Below, in pieces: positions 31,776 through 42,183 of a DNA stretch of 56,812 nucleotides. Source of the stretch: Mastigamoeba balamuthi (taxonomy: Eukaryota > Evosea > Mastigamoebida > Mastigamoebidae); assembly GCA_902651635.1 (NCBI GenBank), contig CACRSC010000070.1:48338-105149 (forward strand), in the 5' to 3' direction. Made by a program: the position numbers and the translations under genes. The notes beneath the pieces are model-generated. The model was not told where the DNA came from and made no database searches. It saw nothing but the letters and a program-made list of their open reading frames with translations. Within the stretch, counting starts at the first letter, position 1, and the number at the start of each line of letters is the position of its first letter.

Positions 31776-33159
31776 GCGACGACGACGTTCGAGTGCAGCG
31801 TCTACAGGAACCAGGTGCCCGTCTCGGGGGGCTCGTTCAGCGTCACGCAGTACGCGCCAGCCGGACAGACCAACACCACCATCTTCTTCGCCTCGCAGTC
31901 TGTCCTCGGCCCCGGTGCGCCTGCTCCCTTGTTCCCCCCTTGAGTTCACGCCCACAGCCCACACACGAGTGCTGTGCCTGACATCTTTGCACTCTGTTTT
32001 TTGCTCTCGTTTTCACCCCCGCGTTGGCCGACTCGCACACAAACGGCCAGGGCCGACGTACGGCTACGTCAGGTCGTGCTTCTCGGCGTGCCTGACGGTC
32101 GTGGAGGACAGCGGCTACGCCAACTGGGACCTGCAGGCGCCGTACACGCCGGGCTACGCCTGCAGGGCCGGGGCGTCCACGTTCTGGGTGCACGGGCCCG
32201 ACAGGTGGTGCCCCCACGGCGCCATCTGGGTCATCGACAAGGCGGCCACCACCATCCCCGCCGGCACCTCCTGCTCCTTCAAGACCCTCTCAGGTGCCTC
32301 CGGTCCTCTCCCTCCCCCTGCAGCCCAGCAGCGTCTCAGCCCCCGCGTGTGCTGTGTGCTGTGTGCTGCGCAGCCAACAGGGCCCCCGTCGCCAACAGGT
32401 CCGTCGCGCCCCAGTCCGCCAGGGTCGGCGAGGCCTTCAGGCTGCACCTCCAGCCCGGCACGTTCGTGGACCCCGACGGCGACGCGCTGGTGCTGGCAGC
32501 CGCGGGACCCGCGTGGCTGGCGTTCAACGGCAGCGACTTCAGCGGCACCCCCACGGCCGCCGGTGTGTTCAACGTCTCGGTGACCGCCAGCGACCCCCGC
32601 GGGGCGTCGGCCACGCTGTGGTTCGCCCTCGTCGTCTCGGAGCCTCCGGCCATCGTCGCCACGTGCACGCTGTACAGGAGCCAGGTGGGCATCGCCGGCA
32701 ACACGTTCGTGGCGACGCACGAGGGCCCAGCGGCAGCCAACGGCACCACGTCGATCAACTTCACGACGGGCTCTGTCATGGGCCCTGGCACGCCCCTCTC
32801 CCCTGGGCTGCTGGCCGCTCTCGCTGACAGCACGGGCCAATGCGCGGGGACAGGGAGGACGTACGGGTACGTGCGGACGTGCTTCTCGGCGTGCCTGACG
32901 GTGGCGGAGGACAGCAGCTACGCCAACTGGGACCTGCAGGCGCCGTACACGCCGGGGTACCGCTGCGGCTCGGCGCAGGCGCCGTTCTGGGTGCACGGGC
33001 CCGACAGGTGGTGCCCGCACGGGGCCATCTGGATAGCCGACAAGGCGAAGGTGGTGATACCCGCAGGGGCCACCTGCTCCTTCAAGGCCCACCTTTGTAA
33101 GTGCTCCTTACTGGGGTATTGTGGTATCGCAACTGATTCAGAGCTCCCTCCCCCCAGGA
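31719..33159 (+). CDS. Secreted protein: Cys-rich domain, cadherin-like domain, Cys-rich domain
   Basis: Exons 31719-31914, 32051-32293, 32374-32787, 32854-33096 and 33158-33159; 365 residues. It begins with a signal peptide (MARTTHALLAFVVVAAAAAA). Two copies of an unrecognised Cys-rich domain follow the pattern C-x-Y-R-x-Q-V, VxGPG, TYGYVRSCFSACLTV, YANWDLQAPYTPGY, FWVHGPDRWCPHGAIW, DKA, IPAG and CSFK. Between them lies a dystroglycan-type cadherin-like domain (RAPVANRSVAPQSARVGEAF...DPDGDAL...GTPTAAGVFNVSVTASD). The same phase-1 intron interrupts GPG|xTYGYVR in both Cys-rich copies; the second (32788-32853) is GC-AG and keeps the frame open. With the strong GTAAGT donor at 33097 the stop TGA is split across the last intron; unspliced, the protein would be slightly longer. 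Extracellular role unknown. Confidence 0.75.
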
Positions 33160-33316
33160 CCTCGCCTTGACCGACGGCTTCTGTGAGAGGCCGTCGTTCA
33201 GCAACAACCGGGTGGCAGCTAAGTCTTGCACCCAACGTGGCAGTGCAGCCACTCTCATCCTCTGAGAAGCACAGCAAAAAAAATAACGAACGCCTTGTGG
33301 TTGGGTCAGCTGAATT

Positions 33317-33360
33317 GGGGATGGTGGTGGCCTGCTTGTCGATGACCCAGATGGCGCCGT
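33317..33360 (-). pseudogene. Inverted exon fragment of the Cys-rich domain
   Basis: Read on the minus strand this matches about 42 nt of exon 2 near 32216-32260 with two differences. It encodes GAIWVIDKxATTIP, the conserved block of the domain. No neighbouring exon sequence is in frame. It is a short, recent inverted duplicate. Confidence 0.65.
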
Positions 33361-33584
33361 CTGGTTTTCACACCCGCGGATCTCGAGGGAATGAGGGGGC
33401 TGTTGGGGCACTGCCAGACCACGGGCACAGGGCTATGGGCTGGAGAATAAGTACGCGTCACGTGGGAGTGAGCGAAGCACAAAACAGAGCAGAATCAAAT
33501 GCAAGCATTTCCCGGAGAGCTCATTGCTGGGAGGGCAGCATAGCAAATTGAAACAATTCTGTTCTCGGCAGACCAAGCTCACGC

Positions 33585-33589
33585 AAAAA
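33585..33589 (-). terminator. Oligo-T terminator of tRNA-Glu
   Basis: Five T residues on the minus strand start 3 nt after the tRNA 3' end, as expected for RNA polymerase III termination. Confidence 0.7.
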
Positions 33590-33591
33590 GT

Positions 33592-33662
33592 TCCGAAGCC
33601 GGGAATCGAACCCGGGGCAAGCAGGTGAGAGCCGCTTATGTTACCAACTACACCACTTCGGA
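33592..33662 (-). tRNA. tRNA-Glu (anticodon CTC)
   Basis: A 71-nt cloverleaf on the minus strand. The 7-bp acceptor stem is TCCGAAG/CTTCGGA, the D arm GTGT/ACAT with loop AGTTGGTA, the anticodon stem AGCGG/CTGCT with loop CTCTCAC (anticodon CTC, codon GAG), and the T arm CCGGG/CCCGG with loop TTCGATT. A-box (TGGTGTAGTTGG) and B-box (GGTTCGATTCC) fit RNA polymerase III promoters. No intron and no encoded CCA. It lies between the arms of the inverted FG-GAP pair. Confidence 0.92.
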
Positions 33663-34334
33663 GTTCACAATACTGAGTGAACCATCAGCGCAATGGGCCC
33701 TGGGGCCGGACCGAAGGCTGGACTTCATTTAGCCAGTTTCGTCAACTACGGTGCGAATCGCAATCAACTAGTTTACCTCTTGAAATACAATCATATATTC
33801 ATATTCCGCATTTATACTTGGGCAAATCCTTATCTAGCATGCAGTAAAGTAACCCTTTGGGCTCCAACACTGCTGCAAACTGAGCAAGTAATATTACTCA
33901 TATTTCAGATTATGTATCAACCCTGAGAGACGGATATTCACACTTTTTCTGAGGCAACAGAGTAAATGGGATGAAAGCCCATCAGATTTGCCTGGAAACG
34001 CATCTTTATCCACTTGCATGACTCCTGTTGGCTGAACAAATGATTGCCTGTAATGCACAGAAGACCCCTTCTCTTGCAAAAACGAAACTTTAGTCTTTAA
34101 GAACTGTTACTGGCCTTGATTAGCTGCGCACCTGCCTGTGCCATAGTAAGTGAAAATTTCTGCAGACAGGTTGCTGATGGAAGTTGCTTCATGGGGTCTT
34201 TTTCACTTCTCCTCTTCCATGAGTGTTAGAATTTCCCTTATGGCTGGCTATAGCTGGCTGGCTCCATAACTCACCACTTCAGCGCAGATGACATAAATCC
34301 GAGAGTTGTAGTATTGAGGCAGTACTGTTTTGGG
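33663..34334. other. AT-richer intergenic DNA
   Basis: Between the tRNA and the 3' end of FG-GAP gene B. No gene or clear repeat seen. Confidence 0.5.
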
Positions 34335-37300
34335 CTACAAAACTGTCGTGTGCGAGGGCAGCAGCTCCGGGGAGGACACTTCATGCATCTCCTCTAACTC
34401 CACAGCGAGCTCCAGCACTTCGTGAACAACTTCCAGCGCGTGGTTCTGCTGCTGTGGATGTTGCTGCTGTTGATGGTGTGGATGATGCTGCTGGTGTAGA
34501 TAAAGTGGGTTGTTGTGCTGGTGCTGCTGGTTCTGCGCCTGCCTCCACTCGGTGTGCAGCCTCCGGACAAACAGCCCCAGGCCCACAGCAACGCACAGCG
34601 CCAGTACGACGCCGCACACGACGCCTGCGGTGGTGCCTGGGGCGAGGCCGCCCCCGTCGTTGCCGGTGCCGCCCCTGTTGCTGCCGTTGGGCCACTGCGG
34701 TTGCGGCTGCCGCTCCCACGTGATGCTCAGCACCTTCTCCCGCCTGCAACCCGCGCCGTCCGTCGAAGCCGTCACGAGCAGGTCCGCGAACTGAAAAGCC
34801 CCCCCGGAGACCACCAGGCGGCCCAGGAGTCTGTTGACGCCCTCCACGGGCCCCTCTGCCCTCCACGTGCCTTCTGCCTCCTCCACTGCCACTCCCACGG
34901 CTGCGTCCTCGCTCTCCTCGGAGCGCAGGCGCACCTGAGACTTGAAGATCCCCTGCGCCTCTACAGCGACGGCGACGCGCTGCGCCTGCGACGACACCGC
35001 GATGGGCGACAGCCGCGCCACCGCGCCCCACGCTGCGTGCGCGTCGGCGCAGACATCGAGGTCCAGCGAGCACACCACGTCGACGGCGAAGCGCTGCGTG
35101 GCGCTGGCGCCGGCGCCGTTGGTGGCCGTGAGGGCGACGACGACCCGCGGGCTGTCGGGCGAGTACTCGGGCATCCCCGCCAACGTCCACGTGGCATTGT
35201 CGAAGCGCAGCCACCGCGCCCCGGGCGCCACGACGGCCGACGCCGCGAGCTGCCCGCCGCCGGGCTGCTCGAAGGCGCTGCGGGGCACAGCGAACTCGAA
35301 GGGCGTCCCCGAGAGCGCCGAGCAGCAGCCGCCCATCCGCCCCACCTCTGCGGCCGCCCGCGGCTCCCGCGACCCGCGCAGCACCCACACGCCTCCGCCC
35401 GCCGCCCCCACAAGCACGTCGCCGGTGCCGTCGCCGTCGAGGTCCCCAGCGGCGGCCACGGCGACGAGGCCACGGGCGGCAGTGGGGTCGGGGCCGCCGC
35501 CCCAGAAGACGTCGAAGCCGTCGCGGCCGCCCTCGTAGGGGCCAGCGGCCCACGGCGACGACGACGACCTGTTGGCGCGGCCCAGGACGCAGCGCAGCCC
35601 GGAAGAGCCGCCGTCGCTGGGCTGCCGGACAAACAGGACGTCGGACAGCGCGTCGCCGTTGAAGTCGGCCGAGGCGGCGGGGCCGGCGGCAGAGTCGAAG
35701 GCCGAGGGCATCGCAGCGTCGGGGGCGTCGACGACGGGGGGCCAGGGGCCCCGGCGGCCCAGGAGCAGCCCGGAGCCCACGAGGAGGTCGTCGCAGCGGT
35801 CGCCGTCGGTGTCGCCGGCGGCGGCGAGGACCAGCGGGGCGTCGGGGCGGCCGGGCGGGGCGGCGACGGCGAAGCCACTGGCGCCGTCGAGCGCGGCGAC
35901 GGTCGGGGACGGGGCCCACGTGGCGTTGCGCCCGAACAGCACGTGGGCGGACCACGCGGCGGCGGCGGTGCGTGCGGAGGGGCTGGTGGCCACCGCGACG
36001 TCGGCGAGGGCGTCGCCGTTGAGGTCGCCCGCGGGGACGGCGGCGAAGGAGCGCAGCGGGCGGCCGGCGTCGACGTCGACGTCGACGGCGAAGCCCCGGG
36101 CGCCGTCGAGGGACGCGAGGGCGAGGGTGCCGTCCCACGCTCGGCGGCCGAAGACGACGTAGGCGCGGGCCCTGTCGACGAGGGCGAGGGGGCCGGGCGC
36201 GTGCGCCGCCGCGACCAGCAGGTCGTCGACGCCGTCGCCGTTGACGTCGCCGGCGGCGCCCACCGCGCGGCCGCACCCGCCCACCGCCGCGTCGCCGGCG
36301 AGGGCCGCCGCGCGCAGGCCGTCGGCGGCGGCGTCGAGGTCGACGGCGGCCCCGGGGGCCCACGGCAGGCGGCGCCCAAAGACCACGTACGCCCTCCCGG
36401 CGCCCCCGGCTGCCCCGGGCGCCCCCACCACCACGTCGGGGGCCCCGTCGCCGTCCACGTCGCCCGCCCGCGACACGGACCACCCCAGCAGGTCGGCGCT
36501 GCCCCCGGCCGTCGTCAGGACCACCGCGGCGGCGCCCGGGGGTGCGGGGGGCGCGGGGAGCGCGGGGGCGGCGTCGCGCGGGAGCGAGGGCCCGAGGTGC
36601 ACGTACACGCGGCCCACGCCCGCCGCCCCCAGCGCCCAGTCGGCGCTGCCGTCGCCGTCCACGTCGCCCACGCCGCTCAGCTGCGCCGGCGGCGGGGGCG
36701 CTGGCCCGCCCGCGAGCACGCGGGCCCTCTGGGGCAGCCGCGCGATGGCCTCGAGGCGCACGCGGGGCTCCAGCGCGAAGTCTCTGCGCCCCCGCACGGC
36801 CACCGCGGCGCCCCGCACGGCCGAGCGCGGCTGCTCGCCCGGCGCGCACGCGTCGGGGACGCCGAGGAGGAGGTCGCCGAGGCCGTCGCCGTCGACGTCG
36901 CCCAGCGGGGCCGCCGCCAGCGCGGTGCCGCAGGGCGCGGGGCCCTCGAGGACGGCCGTCCTGTTGGCCAGCAGCGCGTCGTCGCCCTCGTCGCCCCCGA
37001 GCCCCACCGCGGCGGCTGCGGGCCACTCGGGGCCCCCGAGCACGACGGTGCACACGTGGCTGACGCGGGGGACGGCGCGGCACAGCACGAGGTCGCCCAC
37101 GCCGTCCCCGTCGACGTCCCCCGCCGACGACGCCACCGACGCGCCGGCGTCCGTGCCCGGCGGCCCCGCGACGCGGTTGGCGGAGAGGGCGGAGACTCGG
37201 ACGGCGGGGTGCGCGGCGCCCGGGGCGAGCGAGAGGGCGGGGGGCCACGCCGACGGGGCCGAGGCGCTGCCGAAGACCACAAAGTGCCTCGCGCTCTCGC

Positions 37301-38482
37301 CGGGCAGCTCGCCCACCACCACGTCGTCCGCGCCGTCGCCGTCGACGTCCCCGGCCCCGGCCACGGCGCAGCCGACGCCCTGGCCCCGCGCGGAGCCCTC
37401 GAGGGCCAGCACGCCCTGTCGCGGGCGGCGCCGTCGCCGAGGTCGAGCGGCGGCCCCGGCAGCCGCAGGCGCAGGTGCAGCGACCGCCCCAGCGCCACCC
37501 ACGCGGCCCCGGCGCCCGCCACGCCCCGGGGCGACGCCGCGGGGTTCCCCAGCACCACGTCGGCCCGCCCGTCGCCGTCGACGTCCCAGGCGCCCGCGAA
37601 CGTGGCCGCGCCGACGACCACAGCGCCCTTGTGCTCCGCGGGCTCGCGCAGGTCGACGACGCGGGGCCACAGCGCCGCCGGCCGCCCGGGCACCACCACC
37701 ACGACGCCCTCCCCGCTGCCGCCGCCGCTGCCGCTGCCCAGCGCCACGCACAGGTCGCTGCAGCCGTCCCCGTCCACGTCCCCCACCCCCGCCGCCCGCG
37801 TGGCCCCGCCCACCAGCGCCCGCACGCCCGTCGACGACCCCGACGACGCCGACGACGACGACGCCGACGACGACGACGACGACGACGCCGACGACGACGA
37901 CGACGACGACGCCGACTCGGACGACGACGGCGCCGCCACCAGGGCCGCGTACGACGTGGAGGTGGGCCAGGGCTGCGTGCCCCTGCGGCGCCCCGCGACG
38001 ACGTAGAGGACGCCAGCGCACAGCGCCGCCACGTCGTCGACGCCGTCCCCGTCCACGTCCCCCGCCGCGGCCACGACGTCGACGACGGCGCCGGCGCACC
38101 CGGGGCCGTCGACGGCGACCCGGAACGCAGTGCCCCCGTCGACGGCGCCCTGCACCGACGCCACGGGCGGCGACGACGCGCCCCAGAGGGGTCCGAGGAC
38201 CACAGTCAGCTCCGCCACGCCCCCCACTGCCACGTCGCCCTGCCCGTCCCCGTCGACGTCCCCGACCGGTGACGTGGCACCCGCGTCGCAGGCGTGCGGG
38301 GCCGGAGCAGCAGTGGCGGTGGCGGTGGCGGGGACGAAGACGGCGTTGCCGGGGCTGCGGGAGAGGTCGACAGCGCTGGGCCACCGCGTCGTAGTCGATG
38401 TCGTCTCCGTGTTCTCAGTCGCCGTCGTGACACACAGCAGCAGCACGAGGGCTGCGCAGAGGAGGAGGTGGTGGGTGTGCAT
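34335..38482 (-). CDS. Integrin-like type I membrane protein with 14 FG-GAP repeats, gene B
   Basis: Near-identical inverted paralog of gene A, about 1382 residues. Signal peptide MHTHHLLLCAALVLLLCVTT, 14 DxDGDG/NGD FG-GAP loops, a cadherin-like domain (LRFDNATWTLAGMPEYS), one TM near the C-terminus (GVVCGVVLALCVAVGLGLFV), a His/Gln-rich tail and C-terminal TTVL, again a class I PDZ-type end. The same -1 frame change occurs near 37418, in the same codons as in gene A. A Ser-rich stretch between repeats 2 and 3 is longer than in gene A through a (GAC/GTC)n expansion at about 37828-37926. The propeller region is almost identical to gene A, while signal peptide, tail and flanks have diverged, which suggests gene conversion of the core. 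Confidence 0.75.
37828..37926. repeat. GAC/GTC trinucleotide microsatellite within FG-GAP gene B
   Basis: About 100 nt of GACGACGCCGAC-type repeat, read on the minus strand as a run of Ser with interspersed Ala. Gene A carries a much shorter run at about 27087-27120. Confidence 0.8.
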
Positions 38483-40218
38483 GGGGGTGTCTGTTGGGGT
38501 CCCTGGGAGAGTGATCGCCGGGCACAGCGCTGCAGGCGGCAGTATGCGATTGCGGACCAATTGTGCACTCCTGGAAGTGTTTGTTTTCAGTGCTGACGTC
38601 GGTTTCCTGAACTCCACGTCAAGCTGGGGTTTCTGTTGCGCGTGTGCCCCCGCCGAATAAGCTGGCTCCACTACGTGCATTTGGTTGCGGGAGACGGCGG
38701 TCGCCATAACGCCGATCCCTCCCCCCACTCTCTTTCCACCCGCGATATTTCTTGATCAGCTAGACTTATCGGTTAATTTGTCCTTTATGACGATCAAATG
38801 CACCTGCTCTATCGGGCGCATGAGGGAGGAGAGAGATTGGGAGACAAAGAACAAAGAGCCGATTCCAAAGGAAAGCACGAGCCTGGCGGATACTTGCTTG
38901 CGTGCTTTCCCTTTGGGGGAGGTCGTGGAGGAACAATCAAAGAACGGGGGGTTTCACCCACGTTGCAACTTTGGTGATTATTTGTGTTCAGTCTCTGCGG
39001 TTTCTCCCTCCCATTGACGGCCTCGGCCAAGCAACCCCAGCAACGCACCCAAGCAAGAGTATCAATGCAGATAGACGTGTTCACCAGCAGTTTGTCGGCA
39101 CTCGTCCACCAGACAGAGCCTCTAGTGATTCTCCGAGACAGTGCTCAGAACTGTTGATGTCCTGGGACGAGCTGCAAAGAAACCCTGTGGCTTGAGCTGG
39201 TCAAGACTGTCGGCCTGCCCCTCCTCGCAGCCCCCTTGCCCCGCTCCTCCTTGCCCATCTTGACCAGGCGCTCTGTCGGTCTTATCGCCGTCTCCGACTT
39301 GTCTGCGTGCTTCTCAACCATTGTCAGTCCCTCGTCTTACGAGTCGTAAGGGCTCTCGTCCCCCGTGATATCTGCGCCAGCAATACAAGTTTACGTCAGT
39401 CCTCCCTGTTGGTGGGAGTGCAAGTGCTGAGTCCTTGGGGGAATTTGGTGGCCTAGTGAGTCAATCGGCTCAGTCCACACTGGGCCAAGACGGGAATGCT
39501 TGCAAGGACGACGGAAGGGAGGCAGGAGAGCAGGGGCTGCGTTGGACAGGCCCGAGATCAGAGCTTGAAAAGACCTTACCAGCCTCTCGCCGCGGCTTGC
39601 TCGCCCCAGCCTCGTGAAGGTTGGCACGTACACCTCCCTCTGTCAACCAGATCCTATGCCACACCCCTCCTGCATCTGGTCCAATATATCCTCGTCCTCG
39701 CTACCCTTTTCCCCTTTCTGTCCCCTCTTCTGCTGTTACCCCGGAAGCACCGCAACGCCGTTGGAGGCACAGAGCAGCAAGCGTGTACCGGAGGACTGAT
39801 CAACGCACGGGAGGCAGCACACTGCGTGCCAGCAGTTTTCACTGGTCCGGGAATGCTGGGTCCCCGTGCGAATGCAAGTTGCAATTGCTTTGGTTTGATT
39901 CATGAGAGCACATCTTGATTTCTGGCCTCTCAGTGCCCCTCTTCCTTCGTGGCTGTGTCAAGCCAGTACCCTCAACTCTTTTCCCAATGGTCTCCAGGTG
40001 ATGCTGCCACAGCCACACAGTATACTCTGCCTATGGATTCTGAGACGTTGCTGACGTGGGCTTCTATTTTTGTATTCGATTGTACGGAATTCAAATCTCG
40101 TTGTTCTGAGAGTAGGCCTCTCCCGGCCCCCTCAGTGCCAACGATAACCGCCCGTTCCATCAGGGCTGGAAGCAGAGAAACTATGTGACGTGTGCGCAAC
40201 GTCATCAGCAGTTGAGGC
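38483..40218. other. Large intergenic region
   Basis: About 1.7 kb between the divergent 5' ends of FG-GAP gene B and the TSP3-TBC gene. Several short frames are open on both strands but none has domain features, paired splice sites or similarity to anything else in the window. Promoters of both genes must lie here. Confidence 0.5.
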
Positions 40219-40225
40219 TATAAAT
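40219..40225 (+). promoter_or_regulatory. TATA box of the TSP3-TBC gene
   Basis: TATAAAT in the context GGCTATAAATGGCAGG lies 67 nt before the ATG at 40292. Similar CTATAAATGC and GGTATAAATGCC elements precede the genes at 47234 and 54346. Confidence 0.5.
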
Positions 40226-40291
40226 GGCAGGGCAGAGGACCGCCACGTCTTTCTTTTTTGTTGTGCATTCTGAGTGACAAACACCGTCTCA

Positions 40292-42176
40292 ATGCAACCT
40301 ATCCGCTCCCTTGTGTTCCTTCTCTCTGTTCTCGCCGCCTGTGCTCTGCCTGCCTCTGCCAGCAGCTCGCACACGTACCGTGCCCTCGACGATGCTGCCA
40401 AGGCCCGCTGTGCGTCCCAGCAATTCTCCCAAGTGCAGCTCGAGCAATACTCAAAAAAGCCAAATATAATTTAAGTCCCCAACGGAATAGCACCGAGCTT
40501 CTCACCCGCCCCCATGCATTGACCGCAGGTGGGCCCGTTCTGACTGCCATCGTCACCTATGTGCTGCCTGTCTGGGTGCTGGGCGACCGCGACAGCGACG
40601 GCTACGTTAACTGCGGCGACGTGTGCCCCGACGACGCCCTCAAGCACGTCTCGGCGGGCTACTGCGGCTGCGGCGCCCCCGAGACGGACTCCGACGGCGA
40701 CGGGCTGCCCGACTGCGTGGACGAGTGCCCCGCGGACCCTCGCAAGTACTGGCCGGGCCCGTGTGGCTGCGGGGCCTCGGACCGCGACAGCGACGGCGAC
40801 GGAATTGCCGACTGCGTCGACGAGTGCCCGTTCCGCCACTCCTCTCTGGGGCGCTGCTGGAACTTCACGAGCCACGTGAAGCCCGGCGTCTGGCTCGCGG
40901 CGTGCCTCTGCGTCGCCGCGTTCAACTGCTACTTCTTCGAAATCGTCAGGGCCCTCGAGAGGCTCCGCGGGGCCGCCTTCGGGCGCCACAACAATTGCCT
41001 CGTACGCAAATCAGCAGCGCACCGCAGAGGCATACAGGAGCTCACGCTACAACAGGGCGTCACCAGTGACGAGGCCTCTGGACCACAGGATGCGGAGGTC
41101 CTGGTAATGGGACACCCCAGCGAAGGTGTGGCGGACGCGGAGTCCGTCGACACGTCTCCAGCTTGCGGGCGTCTGGTGGCGGCCAGGAGGGTCAGGGTCT
41201 CTCCCCGCACCCCCGACGCCCTCGACGCTCTCGACGCCCCCGAATACCACGGCTCCATCGCGGCTGAAGCGCAGCAGGCCAGCGAGGGGCTTGGGTCTGC
41301 GCCAGAGACCCTCACAGGTGGCCACTCCGCCCTGGTGGTCTTTGTGCTGACCGCCTCGTGTTCTCCGCTGCGCTCGCCAGGGGTCCGTGGGCTTGAGCGG
41401 TCGTACGGCGATGACTTCGTTCTGGACGGCGACGTGGAGCTCAGGCAGGCGCAGAACATAAGTGCGCCCTCGTACCCGCGCCCTGCCAGCGTGGCTTGTG
41501 TGACCCTCTTGTGCTGCAGGTCGCGAGAACTCCTTCGGCGCAGGCCTCTGTGCCGACCTGCCTCTCGTACAGGCCCACAGCAACTGTACGCGCTCCTCTT
41601 CCCGGCCTCTCTCCATTACCCCTCTATCCCGACACTGACCGCACTGCAGCTGCAGCACCCCTGTCCCTGTCGCTGGAGCTCGACGAGCGCCCCGAGGAGA
41701 TCGCCCAGGGGGCCTCGCTATCGCCACAGCCAAGCGCCCAGCAGGCTCAGCAGGCCCAGGGGCCCGATGTGTTCGTGCTGACCGAGGCGGAGCAGAAGCG
41801 CATCCTCCAAGGGCAGCCCGACTCGCGCTGGTCGCTCAGGCTCTGCGAGGCGCTGCTGGGCGGGCTGCCCGACCGCAGGGCCGCCGCCGCGTACATCAGC
41901 GGCGTGCAGGCGCGCGGCCCCGTCGCCGACCGGCTCACCGCCGAGCAGATCGCCAACGACGTGTTCCGGACGTTCCGGCGCAGCGCCGAGTTCGACCTGG
42001 CCCGCCACGAGCGCGAGCTCTACCGCGTGCTGCACTCGTACGCCCACGCCGTCGCGGGCGCGGACGGGGCGCCCGGCAGGCGCCTCTCGCCGTACATCCA
42101 GGGCTTCAACGCCCTCGCGGCGACGCTGCTCGGCGAGATGCCCGAGCACTGCGCCCTCGCGGCCCTCCTCGCCGTC
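40292..42176 (+). CDS. Predicted transmembrane RabGAP: TSP type-3 repeats, TM, TBC domain (3' partial)
   Basis: Exons 40292-40409, 40529-41317, 41381-41461, 41520-41585 and 41650-42176; the internal splice phases (1,1,1,1) join all into one frame, giving 527 residues before the N. Order: signal peptide (MQPIRSLVFLLSVLAACALP), three acidic thrombospondin type-3-like calcium repeats (DRDSDGYVNCGDVCPDD; DSDGDGLPDCVDECP; DRDSDGDGIADCVDECP), a TM near residues 160-182 (GVWLAACLCVAAFNCYFF), an acidic/Pro-rich cytosolic stretch, then a TBC domain from about residue 390. The TBC Arg finger (IANDVFRTF) and Gln finger (YIQG) are both present, so Rab GTPase activation is expected. The second half of TBC is lost at the N at 42177. 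Splitting into two genes would need a start and promoter inside 41320-41650; none is evident. Confidence 0.7.
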
Positions 42177-42177
42177 N
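42177..42177. other. Single-N assembly join truncating the TBC gene
   Basis: One N between ...CTCGCCGTC and TGGTAGATGGGC. The TBC domain stops here and composition falls from strongly GC-rich to much lower on the right, so the two sides may not be adjacent in the genome. Confidence 0.8.
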
Positions 42178-42183
42178 TGGTAG

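Larger units (their letters stand above)
33160..33591. other. Intergenic with decayed pieces of the Cys-rich locus
   Basis: Apart from the inverted fragment at 33317-33360, the stretch near 33403-33450 (ACTGCCAGACCACGGGCACA) resembles 45146-45195, the tail of the truncated duplicate. No gene. Confidence 0.45.

Noticed and set aside
34515-38006. 1163-codon plus-strand open frame over FG-GAP gene B, and its mirror antisense to gene A
   Set aside because: Composition shadows of the DGDG repeats. They lack signal peptide, domains and conserved ends.
38685-39917. Several overlapping ORFs in the 38.5-40.2 kb intergenic region
   Set aside because: No domain, no consistent splicing, and both strands equally open.
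41320-41650. Separate TBC gene starting inside the TSP3 gene's introns
   Set aside because: Introns on both sides have matching phases and typical donors (GTGGCC, GTGCGC, GTACGC), and no promoter or suitable ATG is evident.
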